Positions 52,265 to 62,802 are shown, numbered from the stretch's first letter. The stretch is DNA of 64,000 bases from Polymorphobacter fuscus (GCF_011927825.1 NZ_JAATJI010000001.1:1178001-1242000), one strand, 5' to 3'. Numbers and translations: made by a program. The notes: generated from the letters alone by a model not told the origin.

Positions 52265-53194
52265 TCATTGCTCGTCGAACGAAATCGTCTCGTCGATCAG
52301 CGCGGCGATGGCGGTCACGGCGGGAGTCCGGGCCCCGTCCGCCAGCACGCAGAACACGTCATGGTCGAAACGCGGGCCCGCCATGCGCAGTTCGACCAGC
52401 CCGTGCGAAGCGCACAGCCGGGCACCGATCCCGGCGGCGGTGATGAGCAGCACGTCCGATTCGAGCACGCTTTGCGCCAGCAGGTCGAAGTCCGGACCCA
52501 TGAAGGCGATGCGGGGATCGACGCCGACCTGCTCCCGATACCAGCGCAGGAAGCGGCTATAGGGTTGTTCGAAACCGGCCAGCGCATAGGGGGCGATGTC
52601 GGGCCAGGCGACGCACGCGCGCCCGGCGAGCGGGTTTTGCGGCCGCGCCAGCACCACCGACCGCAGCGTCTGGATGCGATGCGCGGTGCACCCCTGTGGC
52701 ACGCTGAGGTCTTCCAGATGGCAGATCGCAATGTCGTGGACGCCCTGGCACAGGCCGCGCAACAGCGCGTCGGCGCTGCCTAGGGTCATGCTGATCTGCA
52801 GGTCGGGCCAGCGCAGCCGCGCCTGCGGAATCAGCCGCGCGGCGACCGCACCGGCCGCGAACGGCCCGGTGCCGATGCGCAGCCGCCCGCCCGGCCCCCC
52901 GCATTCGCGCTCGAACGCCTCCTGCGCCGCCGCCAACTGGCCCAGCGCGTCGCGCCCGGCATCGAGAAACCGCCGGCCGACCGGCGTCGGTTCGACGCCG
53001 GCCGCCGACCGGGCAAAGACCGGGCCGCCGAGCCGCGCTTCGGCCTGCCGCACCATCTTGCTGATCGCGGCCGGCGTGATGCCCAGCGCCGCCGCCGCCC
53101 TGCGGATGCTGCCCGCCTCGGCCACCGCCAACAGCACCGCCACGCACCGCGATCCGATGGCATGGCCGGAAATCTGGTGGCGCAGGTCGGCCAT
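52265..53194 (-). CDS. LysR-family transcriptional regulator
   Basis: 309 aa. Winged helix at about 15-75 (AVLLAVAEAGSIRRAAAALGITPAAISKMVRQAEARLG), then the substrate-binding domain (RLRIGTGPFAAGAVAARLIP). ATG 53194 gives the expected length. It lies directly before the alkylsulfatase in the same direction, 126 bases apart, so it could control that gene, but LysR regulators are more often divergent. Confidence 0.92.
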   Translation of the reverse strand: MADLRHQISGHAIGSRCVAVLLAVAEAGSIRRAAAALGITPAAISKMVRQAEARLGGPVFARSAAGVEPTPVGRRFLDAGRDALGQLAAAQEAFERECGGPGGRLRIGTGPFAAGAVAARLIPQARLRWPDLQISMTLGSADALLRGLCQGVHDIAICHLEDLSVPQGCTAHRIQTLRSVVLARPQNPLAGRACVAWPDIAPYALAGFEQPYSRFLRWYREQVGVDPRIAFMGPDFDLLAQSVLESDVLLITAAGIGARLCASHGLVELRMAGPRFDHDVFCVLADGARTPAVTAIAALIDETISFDEQ

Positions 53195-53403
53195 GCCCAA
53201 GGATAGACGATGCCGTAACGAGCCGTCCAGCACCCGCCGCCGGCCCGCCATCGTCGCGGGTCAGGCGATGGTGGGCACGATGCCGCCTTCCGGTCCGTCT
53301 GGTACGCGATTGCCGTTTTGGCGATTTCGCGCACAATCCGCGCCGCGGACGTGCGCGATGGCTTCGTGGTTGTCGGCCCGCCGCAATCCGGCGGGCCAAG
53401 CGC

Positions 53404-53778
53404 CTAATTGCCTTCCCGCATCCAGCCGCTGCAGCGTGCCAGCCAGCGCTCGAGTTCAGCGATCATCGTCGCATAATCCGGCATTTCGGCATCATGGACG
53501 GTTTCGGCGGACCCATCGAACAGAAAGGGCAGATTGGTGCGGCGCCGCCCGCGTTCGGTGCGCGGCCATGGCTGATAGACCACGACCAGATGAAATTTGC
53601 CGTCCGGATCGAATTCCGGACGAAATTCGACATCGACGGAAAACCGTTGCCGTTCATTGACGGCCCGAAATACCGACGATCCCCCGAAGTCTCCCCGTTC
53701 GGCGCGACTGGTTTCGTAAAGTGTATTCCATTCGATGATCCATCCGCCGGGAATGCGCAGCGGCTGAAGGCTCAACAT
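53404..53778 (-). CDS. Hypothetical protein (LRIPSGW-type)
   Basis: 124 aa, cytoplasmic. The opening LRIPGGWIIEWNTLYE resembles the LRIPSGW-x-x-x-YN-x-FYE start of an uncharacterised family known from many bacteria. The remainder includes HLVVVYQPWPRTERG and a C-terminal helix ELERWLARCSGW. No function known. No partner gene. Confidence 0.6.
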   Translation of the reverse strand: MLSLQPLRIPGGWIIEWNTLYETSRAERGDFGGSSVFRAVNERQRFSVDVEFRPEFDPDGKFHLVVVYQPWPRTERGRRRTNLPFLFDGSAETVHDAEMPDYATMIAELERWLARCSGWMREGN

Positions 53779-54023
53779 ACAAGGCTCGGCACCGCCATCG
53801 GCACAAGGGGTTTACCGACGATCTGCCTCCTGCAACATGGGAATCTGCTTTCCCGCCGCGCGCCGATGCGCGTGCGGCCGCGTTCAAGGCATTGACAGCG
53901 ATAGCCGGCCATCGTGATCGTCCCCCATCCACCCCCTGCCATAGCCGATTCCGCGACGCAATCGGATCGGCGGCGGTCCGGGTTCCTTGCCGATCCCGCG
54001 TCCCGCCCCTAGATCGTCGCACC

Positions 54024-55310
54024 GTGGCCAACATCCCCGCACCGTTCCGGATCGCCAATTATCGCGCCTTCTGGGCGGCGCGGTTCATGGGCACCATCGC
54101 CAGCATGATGCTGGTCATCGTCATCGGCTGGCAGGTCTATGACATCGCCCGCGCCACCATGAGCCCGCGCGATGCCGCCTTCCTGCTCGGCATGGTCGGG
54201 CTGGTGCAATTCGTGCCGATGTTCAGCCTGACCCTTGTCGTCGGAGTCATCGCCGACCGCGTCGACCGCCGCCATATCGCCCGCGCCGCAACCGCGCTGG
54301 AGCTTGGCTGTGCGGCGGCGCTGGCCTGGCTGGTGCTGCACGACGACATCACTATCCGGGCGCTGTTCGTCGTCGCCTTCCTGTTCGGCGTCGCCCGCGC
54401 CTTTGCCGGGCCCTCGCTGTCCGCACTCGCCCCCAACCTTGTGCCACGCGCCATCCTGCCCTCGGCGATCGCGCTCAATTCGATCAGTTGGCAGGCCGGC
54501 GCCGTGGCGGGGCCGCCGCTGGGGGCGTTCCTCTATGCCGCGGCGCCGGCCATTCCCTATCTGACCGCGGCCGGGCTGTTCACCGCGACGCTGATCGCGC
54601 TGTTCCGCATCGGCCCGGTGCCGCGCCCCGAACCGTCGACCGTCTCGCCCTGGCGCAGCCTGGTCGAAGGGCTCGGCTATGTCCGCAACAACCGCATCGT
54701 TCTTGGCGCCATCAGCCTCGACCTGTTCGCGGTGCTGCTCGGCGGCGCCACCGCGATGCTGCCCGTTTATGCCCGCGATGTCCTCCATGTCGGTGTCGAA
54801 GGGCTGGGGCCGCTGCGCGCCGCGCCGGCGGTAGGCGCCGCGCTGACGGCGCTGGTGCTGGCCTTTCGCCCGCTCAGCCGCCGCGTCGGCCCGGTGATGT
54901 TCGTCTGCGTCGGGCTGTTCGGCGTCGCCACCATCGTCTTCGGCCTGTCGACCGACATCCGCATCTCGCTGGCGGCGCTGGTCGTGCTCGGCGCCGCCGA
55001 CATGATCTCCATGTACGTCCGCGCCTCGCTGATCCAGCTGCACACGCCTGATTCCATGCGCGGCCGGGTATCGTCGGTGTCGATGCTGTTCGTGTCCGCC
55101 TCCAACGAGCTGGGCGAGTTCGAAAGCGGCGTCACCGCGGCGTGGCTGGGGCCGGAGGAAGCCGTCGTCGCCGGCGGCATCGGCGCCATCATCGTCACCT
55201 TCGCCTGGGCCTGGGGCTTTCCCGAACTGCGCCGCGCCGACCGCTTCGACGTGCCCGAACCGCGTCCCGTCGATATGGCGGGTGACGAAAAACCGAGCGT
55301 TGCGGTATAG
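54024..55310 (+). CDS. MFS transporter, EntS/MFS_3-like
   Basis: 12-span transporter (428 aa). NYRAFWAARFMGTIASMMLVI, DRVDRRHIARA (loop 2-3 motif) and the central TIP-like repeat fit the MFS_3 (enterobactin exporter-like) group. GTG 54024 start gives MANIPAPFRIANYRAF, the usual N-terminus. Substrate unknown. 30 bases before cysK, same direction. Confidence 0.88.
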   Translation: MANIPAPFRIANYRAFWAARFMGTIASMMLVIVIGWQVYDIARATMSPRDAAFLLGMVGLVQFVPMFSLTLVVGVIADRVDRRHIARAATALELGCAAALAWLVLHDDITIRALFVVAFLFGVARAFAGPSLSALAPNLVPRAILPSAIALNSISWQAGAVAGPPLGAFLYAAAPAIPYLTAAGLFTATLIALFRIGPVPRPEPSTVSPWRSLVEGLGYVRNNRIVLGAISLDLFAVLLGGATAMLPVYARDVLHVGVEGLGPLRAAPAVGAALTALVLAFRPLSRRVGPVMFVCVGLFGVATIVFGLSTDIRISLAALVVLGAADMISMYVRASLIQLHTPDSMRGRVSSVSMLFVSASNELGEFESGVTAAWLGPEEAVVAGGIGAIIVTFAWAWGFPELRRADRFDVPEPRPVDMAGDEKPSVAV

Positions 55311-55340
55311 ATTGCAGCAACGAATTCAGGAGAGTCGCAC

Positions 55341-56258
55341 GTGAAAGCCCGCAGCATCCTCGATACCATCGGCAACACGCCGCATATCCGCGTCGCGCGG
55401 CTGTTCCCCGATGCCGAAGTCTGGATCAAGTCCGAACGCGCCAACCCCGGCGGATCGATCAAGGACCGCATCGCCGTGGCGATGATCGAGGCCGCCGAGG
55501 CCGATGGCACGCTGCAACCCGGCGGCACCATCATCGAACCGACCAGCGGCAACACCGGCATCGGCCTCGCCATGGTCGCGGCGGTGAAAGGCTACAAGCT
55601 CGTCCTCGTCATGCCCGAATCGATGTCGCTCGAACGCCGCCGGCTGATGCTCGCCTATGGTGCCACTTTCGACCTGACGCCGCGCGAAAAGGGCATGAAG
55701 GGCGCCATCGCCCGCGCCGCCGAGCTGGTCGCCGAAACGCCCGGAAGCTGGATGCCCGGCCAGTTCGAAAACCCCGCCAACATCGACGTCCATGTCCGCA
55801 CGACGGCCGAGGAAATCCTCGCCGATTTCGCCGATACGCCGATCGACGTGCTGATCACCGGGGTCGGCACCGGCGGGCATATCACCGGAGTCGCCGAAGT
55901 GCTGAAAAAGGCCTGGCCGGCGCTGAAGGTGTTTGCCGTCGAACCGGCCGCATCGCCGGTGATTTCCGGCGGCCAGCCGAGCCCGCACCCGATCCAGGGC
56001 ATCGGCGCCGGCTTCATCCCCGCCAACCTCCACACCCAGCTGCTCGACGGCGTCATCCAGGTCGATGCCGGCGCCGCCAAGGCCATGGCGCTGCGGTCTG
56101 CGACCGAAGAAGGCACGCTGGTCGGAATTTCATCGGGGGCGACGCTGCAGGCGATCGCGCAGAAGCTGCCCGACCTGCCCGCCGGCAGCCGGGTGCTGGG
56201 TTTCAACTATGACACCGGCGAACGTTATCTGTCGGTGCCGGACTTCCTGCCCGGCTGA
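55341..56258 (+). CDS. cysK: Cysteine synthase A
   Basis: O-acetylserine sulfhydrylase (305 aa). The PLP lysine is K41 in [10 protein letters not shown], the substrate loop TSGNTGIG is at 74-81, and the PLP-phosphate loop [10 protein letters not shown] follows. It overlaps the convergent metallophosphoesterase gene by 34 bases at the 3' end. Confidence 0.96.
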   Translation: MKARSILDTIGNTPHIRVARLFPDAEVWIKSERANPGGSIKDRIAVAMIEAAEADGTLQPGGTIIEPTSGNTGIGLAMVAAVKGYKLVLVMPESMSLERRRLMLAYGATFDLTPREKGMKGAIARAAELVAETPGSWMPGQFENPANIDVHVRTTAEEILADFADTPIDVLITGVGTGGHITGVAEVLKKAWPALKVFAVEPAASPVISGGQPSPHPIQGIGAGFIPANLHTQLLDGVIQVDAGAAKAMALRSATEEGTLVGISSGATLQAIAQKLPDLPAGSRVLGFNYDTGERYLSVPDFLPG

Positions 56259-57115
56259 TCCGCCGGCATCGGCGGACTGCCGCCCGACGCCAACGGCTGG
56301 CCGCCCGGAACCAACGTCAGCTCGACGATTTCGGGCGGCACGCCGATGCGCACCGGCACATTGGTGGTGCCCAGCCCCGATGACACGATCATCGTCTGGG
56401 CACCGGCGCGGAACAGGCCGCGCTGGTGTGCGGCATAATAGGCATTGATCGACCAGGCGCCCAGGATCGGCAGCTTGATCTGTCCGCCATGGGTATGCCC
56501 GGCCAGCATCAGCACCGGGCGCGTCTGCAGCCACTGGAAATAGGTCGGTTCGTGGACGATCACCAGCACCGGCTTGTCACGGGGCGCGCGTCGGATGGCG
56601 CGGCGCATGTCCTCCACCGCCGGGCTGCCGCGCATGACATCGTCTGCACCGACGATGGTGACCGGCCCGGCATCGGCGCGCGTGCCGACAAGCAGTCGCA
56701 CCGGACCGGCGACGAGCGCGGGCGCGGTCTTGGCGCGATCATCATGGTTACCCAGCGCTGCATAGACGCCGAGCGGCGCCGCGAGGTCGTTGAACGGCGC
56801 CAGCGCGGCACGGGTCTGCGCCGGCGTCCAGCTGTCGGGGTTGCCCGAAACATAATCGCCGGTCAGCACGATCAGGTCGGGCTTCCGCGCGTTGATCATC
56901 GCCACCACCCGCTGCAGCCGTTGCGGCGGCATGTCGATGGCACTGGCATGGCTGTCCGACAGCTGGATGACGCGCAGCGGCGCCCGCAGGCCCGGCATCG
57001 CCACGGTGTAACGGGCGATGCGCGGGTCCTGCACCGCCGACATCACGCCCCAGGCGCCAAGCAGCACCGGCAACGCCAGCGCGGCGGCGAGCAGGATCAA
57101 CAGGATGCGAGGCAT
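56225..57115 (-). CDS. Membrane-anchored metallophosphoesterase
   Basis: 296 aa, N-terminal span ([20 protein letters not shown]), then the calcineurin-like motifs: [31 protein letters not shown]. Typical of YkuE-type phosphoesterases. Substrate unknown. Its 3' end is the antisense of the cysK 3' end. Confidence 0.9.
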   Translation of the reverse strand: MPRILLILLAAALALPVLLGAWGVMSAVQDPRIARYTVAMPGLRAPLRVIQLSDSHASAIDMPPQRLQRVVAMINARKPDLIVLTGDYVSGNPDSWTPAQTRAALAPFNDLAAPLGVYAALGNHDDRAKTAPALVAGPVRLLVGTRADAGPVTIVGADDVMRGSPAVEDMRRAIRRAPRDKPVLVIVHEPTYFQWLQTRPVLMLAGHTHGGQIKLPILGAWSINAYYAAHQRGLFRAGAQTMIVSSGLGTTNVPVRIGVPPEIVELTLVPGGQPLASGGSPPMPADQPGRKSGTDR

Positions 57116-57186
57116 GGCGCCACCTGCCCCGCCGCCGCGGCAGCGTCAACCGCGGGCTTGCTCACTGGCTACGGCTCCAGTTCCGC

Positions 57187-57211
57187 TTATCCCGAGCGAA
57201 GTCGAGGGACG
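57187..57211. repeat. Dispersed 25-base repeat, copy 2
   Basis: TTATCCCGAGCGAAGTCG followed by AGGGACG. Same family as the sequence at 30869-30893 (two mismatches). Intergenic, next to the inverted repeat at 57235. Confidence 0.75.
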
Positions 57212-57234
57212 CACGCCTTCGCCCCAACCACCCC

Positions 57235-57304
57235 GTCACCCCCGCGAAGGCGGGGGTCCATTTCCAGAACTCGGGAGATGGACCCCCGCCTTCGCGGGGG
57301 TGAC
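57235..57304. repeat. Long inverted repeat
   Basis: Perfect 27-base arms (57235-57261 and 57278-57304) with a 16-base loop. The arm contains CCCCCGCGAAGGCGGGGG. It lies between convergent gene ends and may be a terminator for either, but its form is that of a dispersed sphingomonad palindrome. Confidence 0.9.
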
Positions 57305-57329
57305 GATGATGGGTCGCTTGACCCTACAC

Positions 57330-59546
57330 CTATGCCGCCGCCTTCAACCGGGCGCGGCCGTAGAAGGTCTCGCCCTTTTCGGCCATGTCGCGCAGCAGAT
57401 GCGGCGGGGCGAAGCGTTCGCCGTGGCGCTGCGCCAGCCCGTCGAGAATGGCGACGACATTGGCGAGGCCGATCGTGTCCATATGGCTGAACGGCCCGCC
57501 GGTGAACGGCGCAAAGCCCCAGCCGAAGATTGCGCCCAGGTCGCCATCCTCGGGCGTTTCGAGCACGCCTTCGGCAAAGCAGCGCGCACATTCCACCAGC
57601 TGGCGGTAGAGCAGCCGCTCGCGCACCGCCTCCGGCGTCGGCTGTGTCGGCGCGAGGCCGTCACTGACCGTGGCGACCAGATCGGGCCACAGATATTTCT
57701 TGCCGCCCTCGGGATAGACATAGAATCCCTTGCCGTTCTTGCGCCCCTGCCGGCCAAGCTCGTGCATCGTCTCGATGACGGCGACGCCAGGCTGTTCGAC
57801 ATATTTGTCGCCCAGATCGGCCTTGGTCTGCTGCCCGACCTTATACGACAGGTCGAGCCCGACTTCGTCGTTCACCGCCAGCGGCCCGACCGGCATGCCC
57901 ATCTGCTTGCCGACATTTTCAATCAGCGCCGGCACCGTGCCTTCGCCGAGCAGCGCCAGCCCTTCCTGGACATAGGTGCCAAAGCAACGCGACGTGTAGA
58001 AGCCGCGGGAATCATTGACGACGATCGGCGTTTTGCGGATCGCGGCGACATAGTCGAGCGCCTTGGCGATCGCCTCCGGCCCCGTCTCCTTGCCCACGAT
58101 GATTTCCACCAGCGGCATTTTTTCGACCGGCGAGAAGAAGTGGATGCCGATGAAGTTCGCCGGCTTCGACCAGGCGGTGGCAAGGCCGGTGATCGGCAGC
58201 GTCGAGGTGTTCGAGCCGAAGATTGTGTCGGCACCGACGACCGCCTCGGTGGCCTTGGTCACATCGGCCTTGATCTCGCGGGTTTCGAACACCGCTTCGA
58301 TGATCAGGTCGCAACCGGCGAGGTCGGCATAATCGGCCGTCGGGTGGATGCGGTCGAGGATCGCCTGCGCCTTGGCCGGGTCGGTGCGCTTCTTCGCCAG
58401 CCGGTCGGCGGTGTACTGCTTGCCCTTTTCGGCCGCGGCCAGATCACGGTCGAGCAGCACCACCGCGATGCCGGCCTGCGCCGTCACCATCGCCACCCCG
58501 GCCCCCATCAGCCCGGCGCCGAGCATGCCGATCTTCTTCGTCGGCATTGCGGCCACGCCGGCGGGGCGGCGGGCGCCCTTTTCGGCGGCCTGTTTCGACA
58601 CGAACAGGCTGCGGATCATGTTGCCGGCTTGGGGGTCGGCGACGACCTTGGCGAAATATTTGCTCTCCACCCGGATCGCGGTGTCCATCGGCAGCTGCGT
58701 GCCTTCATAGACGGCGCTGAGGATCGCCTTTGGGGCGTTCATATTGTCGCCGGCGTTGACATGCGTCATCGCGGTGCCGGCCATGAAGGTCTGGGCAAAG
58801 GCGGGGTTGAAGGCGCCGACGCCGCCGGGGAATTTGAAATTCTTCTCATCCCAGGGCTGCACGCCCTTGGTCGGGTTGGCCTTGACCCAATCCTTGGCGG
58901 CCTGGACCACCTGGTCGGCCGGCACGACCGCCTGGACGACGCCGAAGCCGAGCGCTTCCTGCGGCGACATGTTCTTGCCCTGCAGCAGGTACATCAGCGC
59001 CGGCTGCACCCCCATCAGACGCGGCAGCCGCTGCGTGCCGCCGGCGCCCGGGAACAGCCCGACCATGACTTCGGGCAGGCCCAGCGTGATCTTCGGATTG
59101 TCGGCGATGACGCGATAATGACAGGCGAGAACGAACTCCAGCCCGCCGCCGAGCGCCAGCCCGTTGACCGCCGCCGCCACCGGCTTGCCGCAGGTTTCGA
59201 GGTCGCGCAGCAGGCGGTTGAGCTGGAAGACGCCGTCGAACAACGCCGCCATCTTCGATTTGGGAGCAGTCTGCGGGTCGCCTCCGGCTCCGGCGGGCAA
59301 TGCCACACCGCCGCCGAACAGCGCACCCATGCCCTTCAGGTCGGCGCCAGCCATGAAGCCCGACGGCTTGCCGCTGGTCAGCACGGCGCCCTTTACGGCG
59401 TCATCGGTCTTCAGCCGCACGATCGCGGCGGCGAGGTCGCGCTGCACTTCGGGGGTGATGACATTCATCGACTGGCCGGGGACGTCGATGGTGAGCAGCA
59501 GGATGCCATCGGCATCGAGTTCGGAACGGATTGCGGTATCGGTCAT
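57330..59546 (-). CDS. fadJ: 3-Hydroxyacyl-CoA dehydrogenase/enoyl-CoA hydratase fusion (FadJ-like)
   Basis: Multifunctional beta-oxidation enzyme (738 aa). N-terminal crotonase domain (KPVAAAVNGLALGGGLEFVL with GLPEVMVGLFPGAGGTQRLP), then NAD-binding GAGLMGAGVAMVTAQAG and the C-terminal dehydrogenase. Catalytic residues appear intact (IGIHFFSPVEKMPLVEI, VNDSRGFYTSRCF). Third gene of the operon with acyl-CoA dehydrogenase and thiolase. ATG 59546 was chosen over an upstream ATG whose leader is repeat DNA. Confidence 0.95.
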   Translation of the reverse strand: MTDTAIRSELDADGILLLTIDVPGQSMNVITPEVQRDLAAAIVRLKTDDAVKGAVLTSGKPSGFMAGADLKGMGALFGGGVALPAGAGGDPQTAPKSKMAALFDGVFQLNRLLRDLETCGKPVAAAVNGLALGGGLEFVLACHYRVIADNPKITLGLPEVMVGLFPGAGGTQRLPRLMGVQPALMYLLQGKNMSPQEALGFGVVQAVVPADQVVQAAKDWVKANPTKGVQPWDEKNFKFPGGVGAFNPAFAQTFMAGTAMTHVNAGDNMNAPKAILSAVYEGTQLPMDTAIRVESKYFAKVVADPQAGNMIRSLFVSKQAAEKGARRPAGVAAMPTKKIGMLGAGLMGAGVAMVTAQAGIAVVLLDRDLAAAEKGKQYTADRLAKKRTDPAKAQAILDRIHPTADYADLAGCDLIIEAVFETREIKADVTKATEAVVGADTIFGSNTSTLPITGLATAWSKPANFIGIHFFSPVEKMPLVEIIVGKETGPEAIAKALDYVAAIRKTPIVVNDSRGFYTSRCFGTYVQEGLALLGEGTVPALIENVGKQMGMPVGPLAVNDEVGLDLSYKVGQQTKADLGDKYVEQPGVAVIETMHELGRQGRKNGKGFYVYPEGGKKYLWPDLVATVSDGLAPTQPTPEAVRERLLYRQLVECARCFAEGVLETPEDGDLGAIFGWGFAPFTGGPFSHMDTIGLANVVAILDGLAQRHGERFAPPHLLRDMAEKGETFYGRARLKAAA

Positions 59547-59559
59547 TTGGGGTCTCCAC

Positions 59560-59596
59560 TGCTCCCCTCCCGCTTGCGGGAGGGGTCGGGGGTGGG
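59560..59596. repeat. GC-rich palindrome copy, upstream of fadJ-like gene
   Basis: 37 bases identical to 60879-60915, containing CCTCCCGCTTGCGGGAGG. It occupies much of the 108-base spacer between the thiolase and the hydratase-dehydrogenase gene. A degraded partner arm is at about 59630-59651. Confidence 0.8.
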
Positions 59597-59654
59597 GGAG
59601 CGCGGGCAAGCTGTGGCAGGATCCGCCGGCCTCGCCCGCAAGCGGGAAGGCGGT

Positions 59655-60866
59655 TCAGATTCGCTCGATGATCGTCCCGGTGCCCATGCCGGCGCCGACG
59701 CACAGGTTGATCAGCGCCGTGCCCTTGCCCGTCCGCTCGAGCTCGTCGAGCACCGTGCCGAGGATCATCCCGCCGGTGGCGCCGAGCGGGTGCCCCATGG
59801 CAATCGCGCCGCCGTTCACATTGACCTGGTCATGGTCGATGTTCATCGCCTGCATGTAGCGCAGCACCACCGACGCAAAGGCTTCGTTGAGCTCGAACAG
59901 GTCGATATCGTCGGTGGTCATCCCGGCGCGCTGCAGCACCTTGGCGGCGACGAACTCGGGGCCGGTCAGCATGATCATCGGCTCCGACCCGATCGACGCC
60001 ATGGCGCGGATGCGCGCGCGCGGCCGCAGGCCGTATTTCTCGCCCATCGCCTTCGATCCGATCAGCACCGCCGACGCGCCGTCGACAATGCCCGACGAAT
60101 TGCCGCCGTGATGGACATGGTCGATCTTCTCGATCTCGGGGTAACGCATCAACGCGATGGCATCGAAGCCGGGCATCTGCTCGCCCATGGCGGCGAACGC
60201 CGGCGCCAGGCCGCCGAGCGACTGCATGTCGGTCTGCGGGCGCATATGCTCGTCATGGTCGAGCACGGTTTCGCCGATGACGTCCTTGACCGGCACCACC
60301 GAGCCCTTGAACCGGCCTTCCGACCAGGCCCGGGCCGCGCGCTTCTGCGATTCCATCGCATAGGCATCGACGTCGGCGCGGCTGAAGCCATATTTCGTCG
60401 CGATCAGATCGGCACCGATGCCCTGCGGCGCGAAATAGGTCTTCCACGCCACCGCCGGGTCCATCGCCCAGGCGGCACCGTCACTGCCCATCGGCACCCG
60501 GCTCATGCTCTCCACACCGCCGCCGATGGCGAACAGCGCCTCGCCGGTCATCACCTTGGCCGCGGCCATGTTGACGGCTTCGAGGCCGGAGGCACAGAAG
60601 CGGTTGATCTGCACGCCCGCCGTCGTTTCGGCATAATCGGCGTTGAGCACGGCGACGCGCGCGATGTCGCTGCCCTGCTCCCCAACGGGCGACACGCAGC
60701 CGAAGATCACATCGTCGACGTCGCTGGTGTCGATGCCGGTGCGGTCACGCACCGCCTGCAGCACCTGGGTGCCGAGCTGGATCGGCGTGATCTCGTGGAG
60801 CTTGCCGTCCTTCTTGCCCTTGCCGCGCGGCGTGCGGACGGCGTCGTAGATATAGGCTTCAGCCAT
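59655..60866 (-). CDS. Acetyl-CoA C-acyltransferase (thiolase)
   Basis: Thiolase (403 aa). Nucleophile C91 (NRFCASGLE), catalytic His in [14 protein letters not shown], second Cys in NLCVGAGMG. FadA-type partner of the FadJ-like protein. ATG 60866. Spacers on both sides are filled with palindromic repeats. Confidence 0.95.
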   Translation of the reverse strand: MAEAYIYDAVRTPRGKGKKDGKLHEITPIQLGTQVLQAVRDRTGIDTSDVDDVIFGCVSPVGEQGSDIARVAVLNADYAETTAGVQINRFCASGLEAVNMAAAKVMTGEALFAIGGGVESMSRVPMGSDGAAWAMDPAVAWKTYFAPQGIGADLIATKYGFSRADVDAYAMESQKRAARAWSEGRFKGSVVPVKDVIGETVLDHDEHMRPQTDMQSLGGLAPAFAAMGEQMPGFDAIALMRYPEIEKIDHVHHGGNSSGIVDGASAVLIGSKAMGEKYGLRPRARIRAMASIGSEPMIMLTGPEFVAAKVLQRAGMTTDDIDLFELNEAFASVVLRYMQAMNIDHDQVNVNGGAIAMGHPLGATGGMILGTVLDELERTGKGTALINLCVGAGMGTGTIIERI

Positions 60867-60878
60867 GGTCGATCCTTC

Positions 60879-60985
60879 TGCTCCCCTCCCGCTTGCGGGA
60901 GGGGTCGGGGGTGGGTTCTCTATTGTGCTGCTGGTCGTGGGCCCCACTGCCCACCCCCAGCCCCTCCCGCAAGCGGGAGGGGAGC
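60879..60985. repeat. Palindromic element with inverted ends, upstream of thiolase
   Basis: The left end (60879-60915, identical to 59560-59596) and the right end (about 60949-60985) form near-perfect inverted repeats of about 37 bases (one two-base transposition) around a 33-base core. The element nearly fills the 118-base spacer between acyl-CoA dehydrogenase and thiolase. Likely a small non-autonomous mobile palindrome; it may also shape the transcript. Confidence 0.8.
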
Positions 60986-62778
60986 TAAAACGCCGAAACC
61001 GGCATCGCCATCATCGCCTCGCTCCCGGCCTCCAGCTTGGCCCGCAACGCCCGCGCATCCGGAAAATAGCGTTGGGCGTAATAGCGCGCCGTCACCAGCT
61101 TCGCTGTATGGAAGTCGGTATCGGTCGTCCCGGCATCAAGCGCCGCATGGCTCGCCCCGGCCATCAAAAGCCACATGTGACCGAGGGCGACGATCCCCAT
61201 CAGGTGCAGATAGGCCGTCGCACCGGCGCCGGCATTGTTCGGATTGGCCAGGCCGTTCTGCAACAGCCACATCGTCGCCGCCTGCAGATCGCCCAGCGCC
61301 TTTTCCAGCGGCGCGGCAATTTCGGCCAGCCGTTCGTCACCCCTGGCATCGGCCAGCGCGCCATTGACCAGCGCCAGATAGGCCTGCGTCCCGCGCCCGC
61401 CATTTGCCCCGAGCTTGCGCCCCACAAGGTCCATCGCCTGGATGCCGTTGGTGCCCTCATAGATCTGCGCGATCCGCGCATCGCGGACGAACTGCTCCAT
61501 CCCCCATTCGCGAATATAGCCATGCCCGCCGAACACTTGCTGGCTCTCCGTGGCGATGCGGTAGCCGAGGTCCGTGCAATAGCCCTTGATCACCGGCGTC
61601 AGCAGGCTGATCAGGTCGTCGGCGAGCTGGCGTTCCTCGGGCGTCGCCGCCTTACCGGCCAGATCGACCTGCAACGCCCCCCACAGGATCAGCGCCCGCG
61701 CACCCTCGTTGAAAGCGCGGCCGTCCATCAGCATCCGCCGCACGTCGGGGTGAACGATGATCGGGTCGGCCTTGGCCGCCGGGTCCGCCGGCCCGGTCAG
61801 CGCCCGGCCCTGGGTGCGGTCCCGGGCATAGTCCACGGCGTTCTGATAGGCGACCTCGCCCATCGCCAGCCCCTGGACGCCGACCCCGAGCCGCGCCGCG
61901 TTCATCATGATGAACATGGCGCGCAGGCCCTTATTCTCCTCCCCCAGCAGATAGCCGGTGGCGCCGTCATAGTTGAGCACGCAGGTGGCGTTGGCGTGAA
62001 TGCCCATCTTGTGCTCGATCGACCCGCAGACGACGCCGTTGCGCGCCCCCAGCGACCCGTCGTCGTTGACGAGGAACTTGGGCACGATGAACAGCGAAAT
62101 GCCCTTCACATTGTCGGGCGCCCCGCTGGTCTTGGCCAGCACCAGATGGATGATATTGTCGGACAGGTCGTGCTCGCCGGCCGAAATGAAGATCTTGGTG
62201 CCGGTGATCTTGTAGCTGCCGTCGTCCTGCGGCGCGGCGCGGGTGCGGATGAGGCCGAGGTCGGTGCCGCAATGCGGCTCGGTCAGGTTCATCGTCCCGG
62301 TCCAAACGCCCTTGACCATGTTGGGCAGGAACCGGTGCTTCTGTTCGGCGCTGCCGACCGCCTCGATCGCTGCCTGCGCGCCTTCGTTCAGCCCCGGATA
62401 CATGCCGAACGCCATGTTGCTGCTCGACATATATTCGCTGAAAGCGGTGCCGACGACATAGGGCAGGCCTTGGCCGCCAAAGGCTTCGTCGGCCATCAGC
62501 GTCCCCCAACCGGCCTCGACGAACTGGTCATAGGCGGCCTTGAACCCCGCCGGCGTCGTCACGCTGCCGTCGTCGTGGCGGGTGCAGCCCTCGATGTCCC
62601 CGGACAGGTTGATCGGCGCCAGCACATTCTCGCAAAACTTGCCGCCTTCCTCCAGGATCGCCTTGACGACATCGGGCGTCGCCTGGCCAAAGCCTTCCAG
62701 GTTCGAATATTTTTCAAGGCCGACAACGGCGTCGAGGACGAACTGGGTGTCCTTCACCGGGGCACGATAGGCTGGCAT
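60985..62778 (-). CDS. Acyl-CoA dehydrogenase (FadE-like, long type)
   Basis: Flavoprotein (597 aa) for the first beta-oxidation step. [18 protein letters not shown] and [13 protein letters not shown] belong to the middle domain, [34 protein letters not shown] to the C-terminal part, which contains the usual substrate-contacting and FAD-contacting residues. The longer, three-domain form with a C-terminal extension is common in sphingomonads. First gene of the operon. Confidence 0.95.
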   Translation of the reverse strand: MPAYRAPVKDTQFVLDAVVGLEKYSNLEGFGQATPDVVKAILEEGGKFCENVLAPINLSGDIEGCTRHDDGSVTTPAGFKAAYDQFVEAGWGTLMADEAFGGQGLPYVVGTAFSEYMSSSNMAFGMYPGLNEGAQAAIEAVGSAEQKHRFLPNMVKGVWTGTMNLTEPHCGTDLGLIRTRAAPQDDGSYKITGTKIFISAGEHDLSDNIIHLVLAKTSGAPDNVKGISLFIVPKFLVNDDGSLGARNGVVCGSIEHKMGIHANATCVLNYDGATGYLLGEENKGLRAMFIMMNAARLGVGVQGLAMGEVAYQNAVDYARDRTQGRALTGPADPAAKADPIIVHPDVRRMLMDGRAFNEGARALILWGALQVDLAGKAATPEERQLADDLISLLTPVIKGYCTDLGYRIATESQQVFGGHGYIREWGMEQFVRDARIAQIYEGTNGIQAMDLVGRKLGANGGRGTQAYLALVNGALADARGDERLAEIAAPLEKALGDLQAATMWLLQNGLANPNNAGAGATAYLHLMGIVALGHMWLLMAGASHAALDAGTTDTDFHTAKLVTARYYAQRYFPDARALRAKLEAGSEAMMAMPVSAF

Positions 62779-62802
62779 GATTTCCCTTATACTGTACGAA
62801 TA

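Noticed and set aside
53779..54023. Additional gene in the spacer before the MFS transporter
   Set aside because: The open frame here only extends the MFS protein with an unrelated Arg/Pro-rich leader. Nothing else is supported in the 245 bases.
57018..61367. 1449-codon plus-strand open frame
   Set aside because: It runs antisense to the metallophosphoesterase, fadJ-like and thiolase genes and through repeat DNA. High-GC genomes make such long shadow frames, and no domain is seen.
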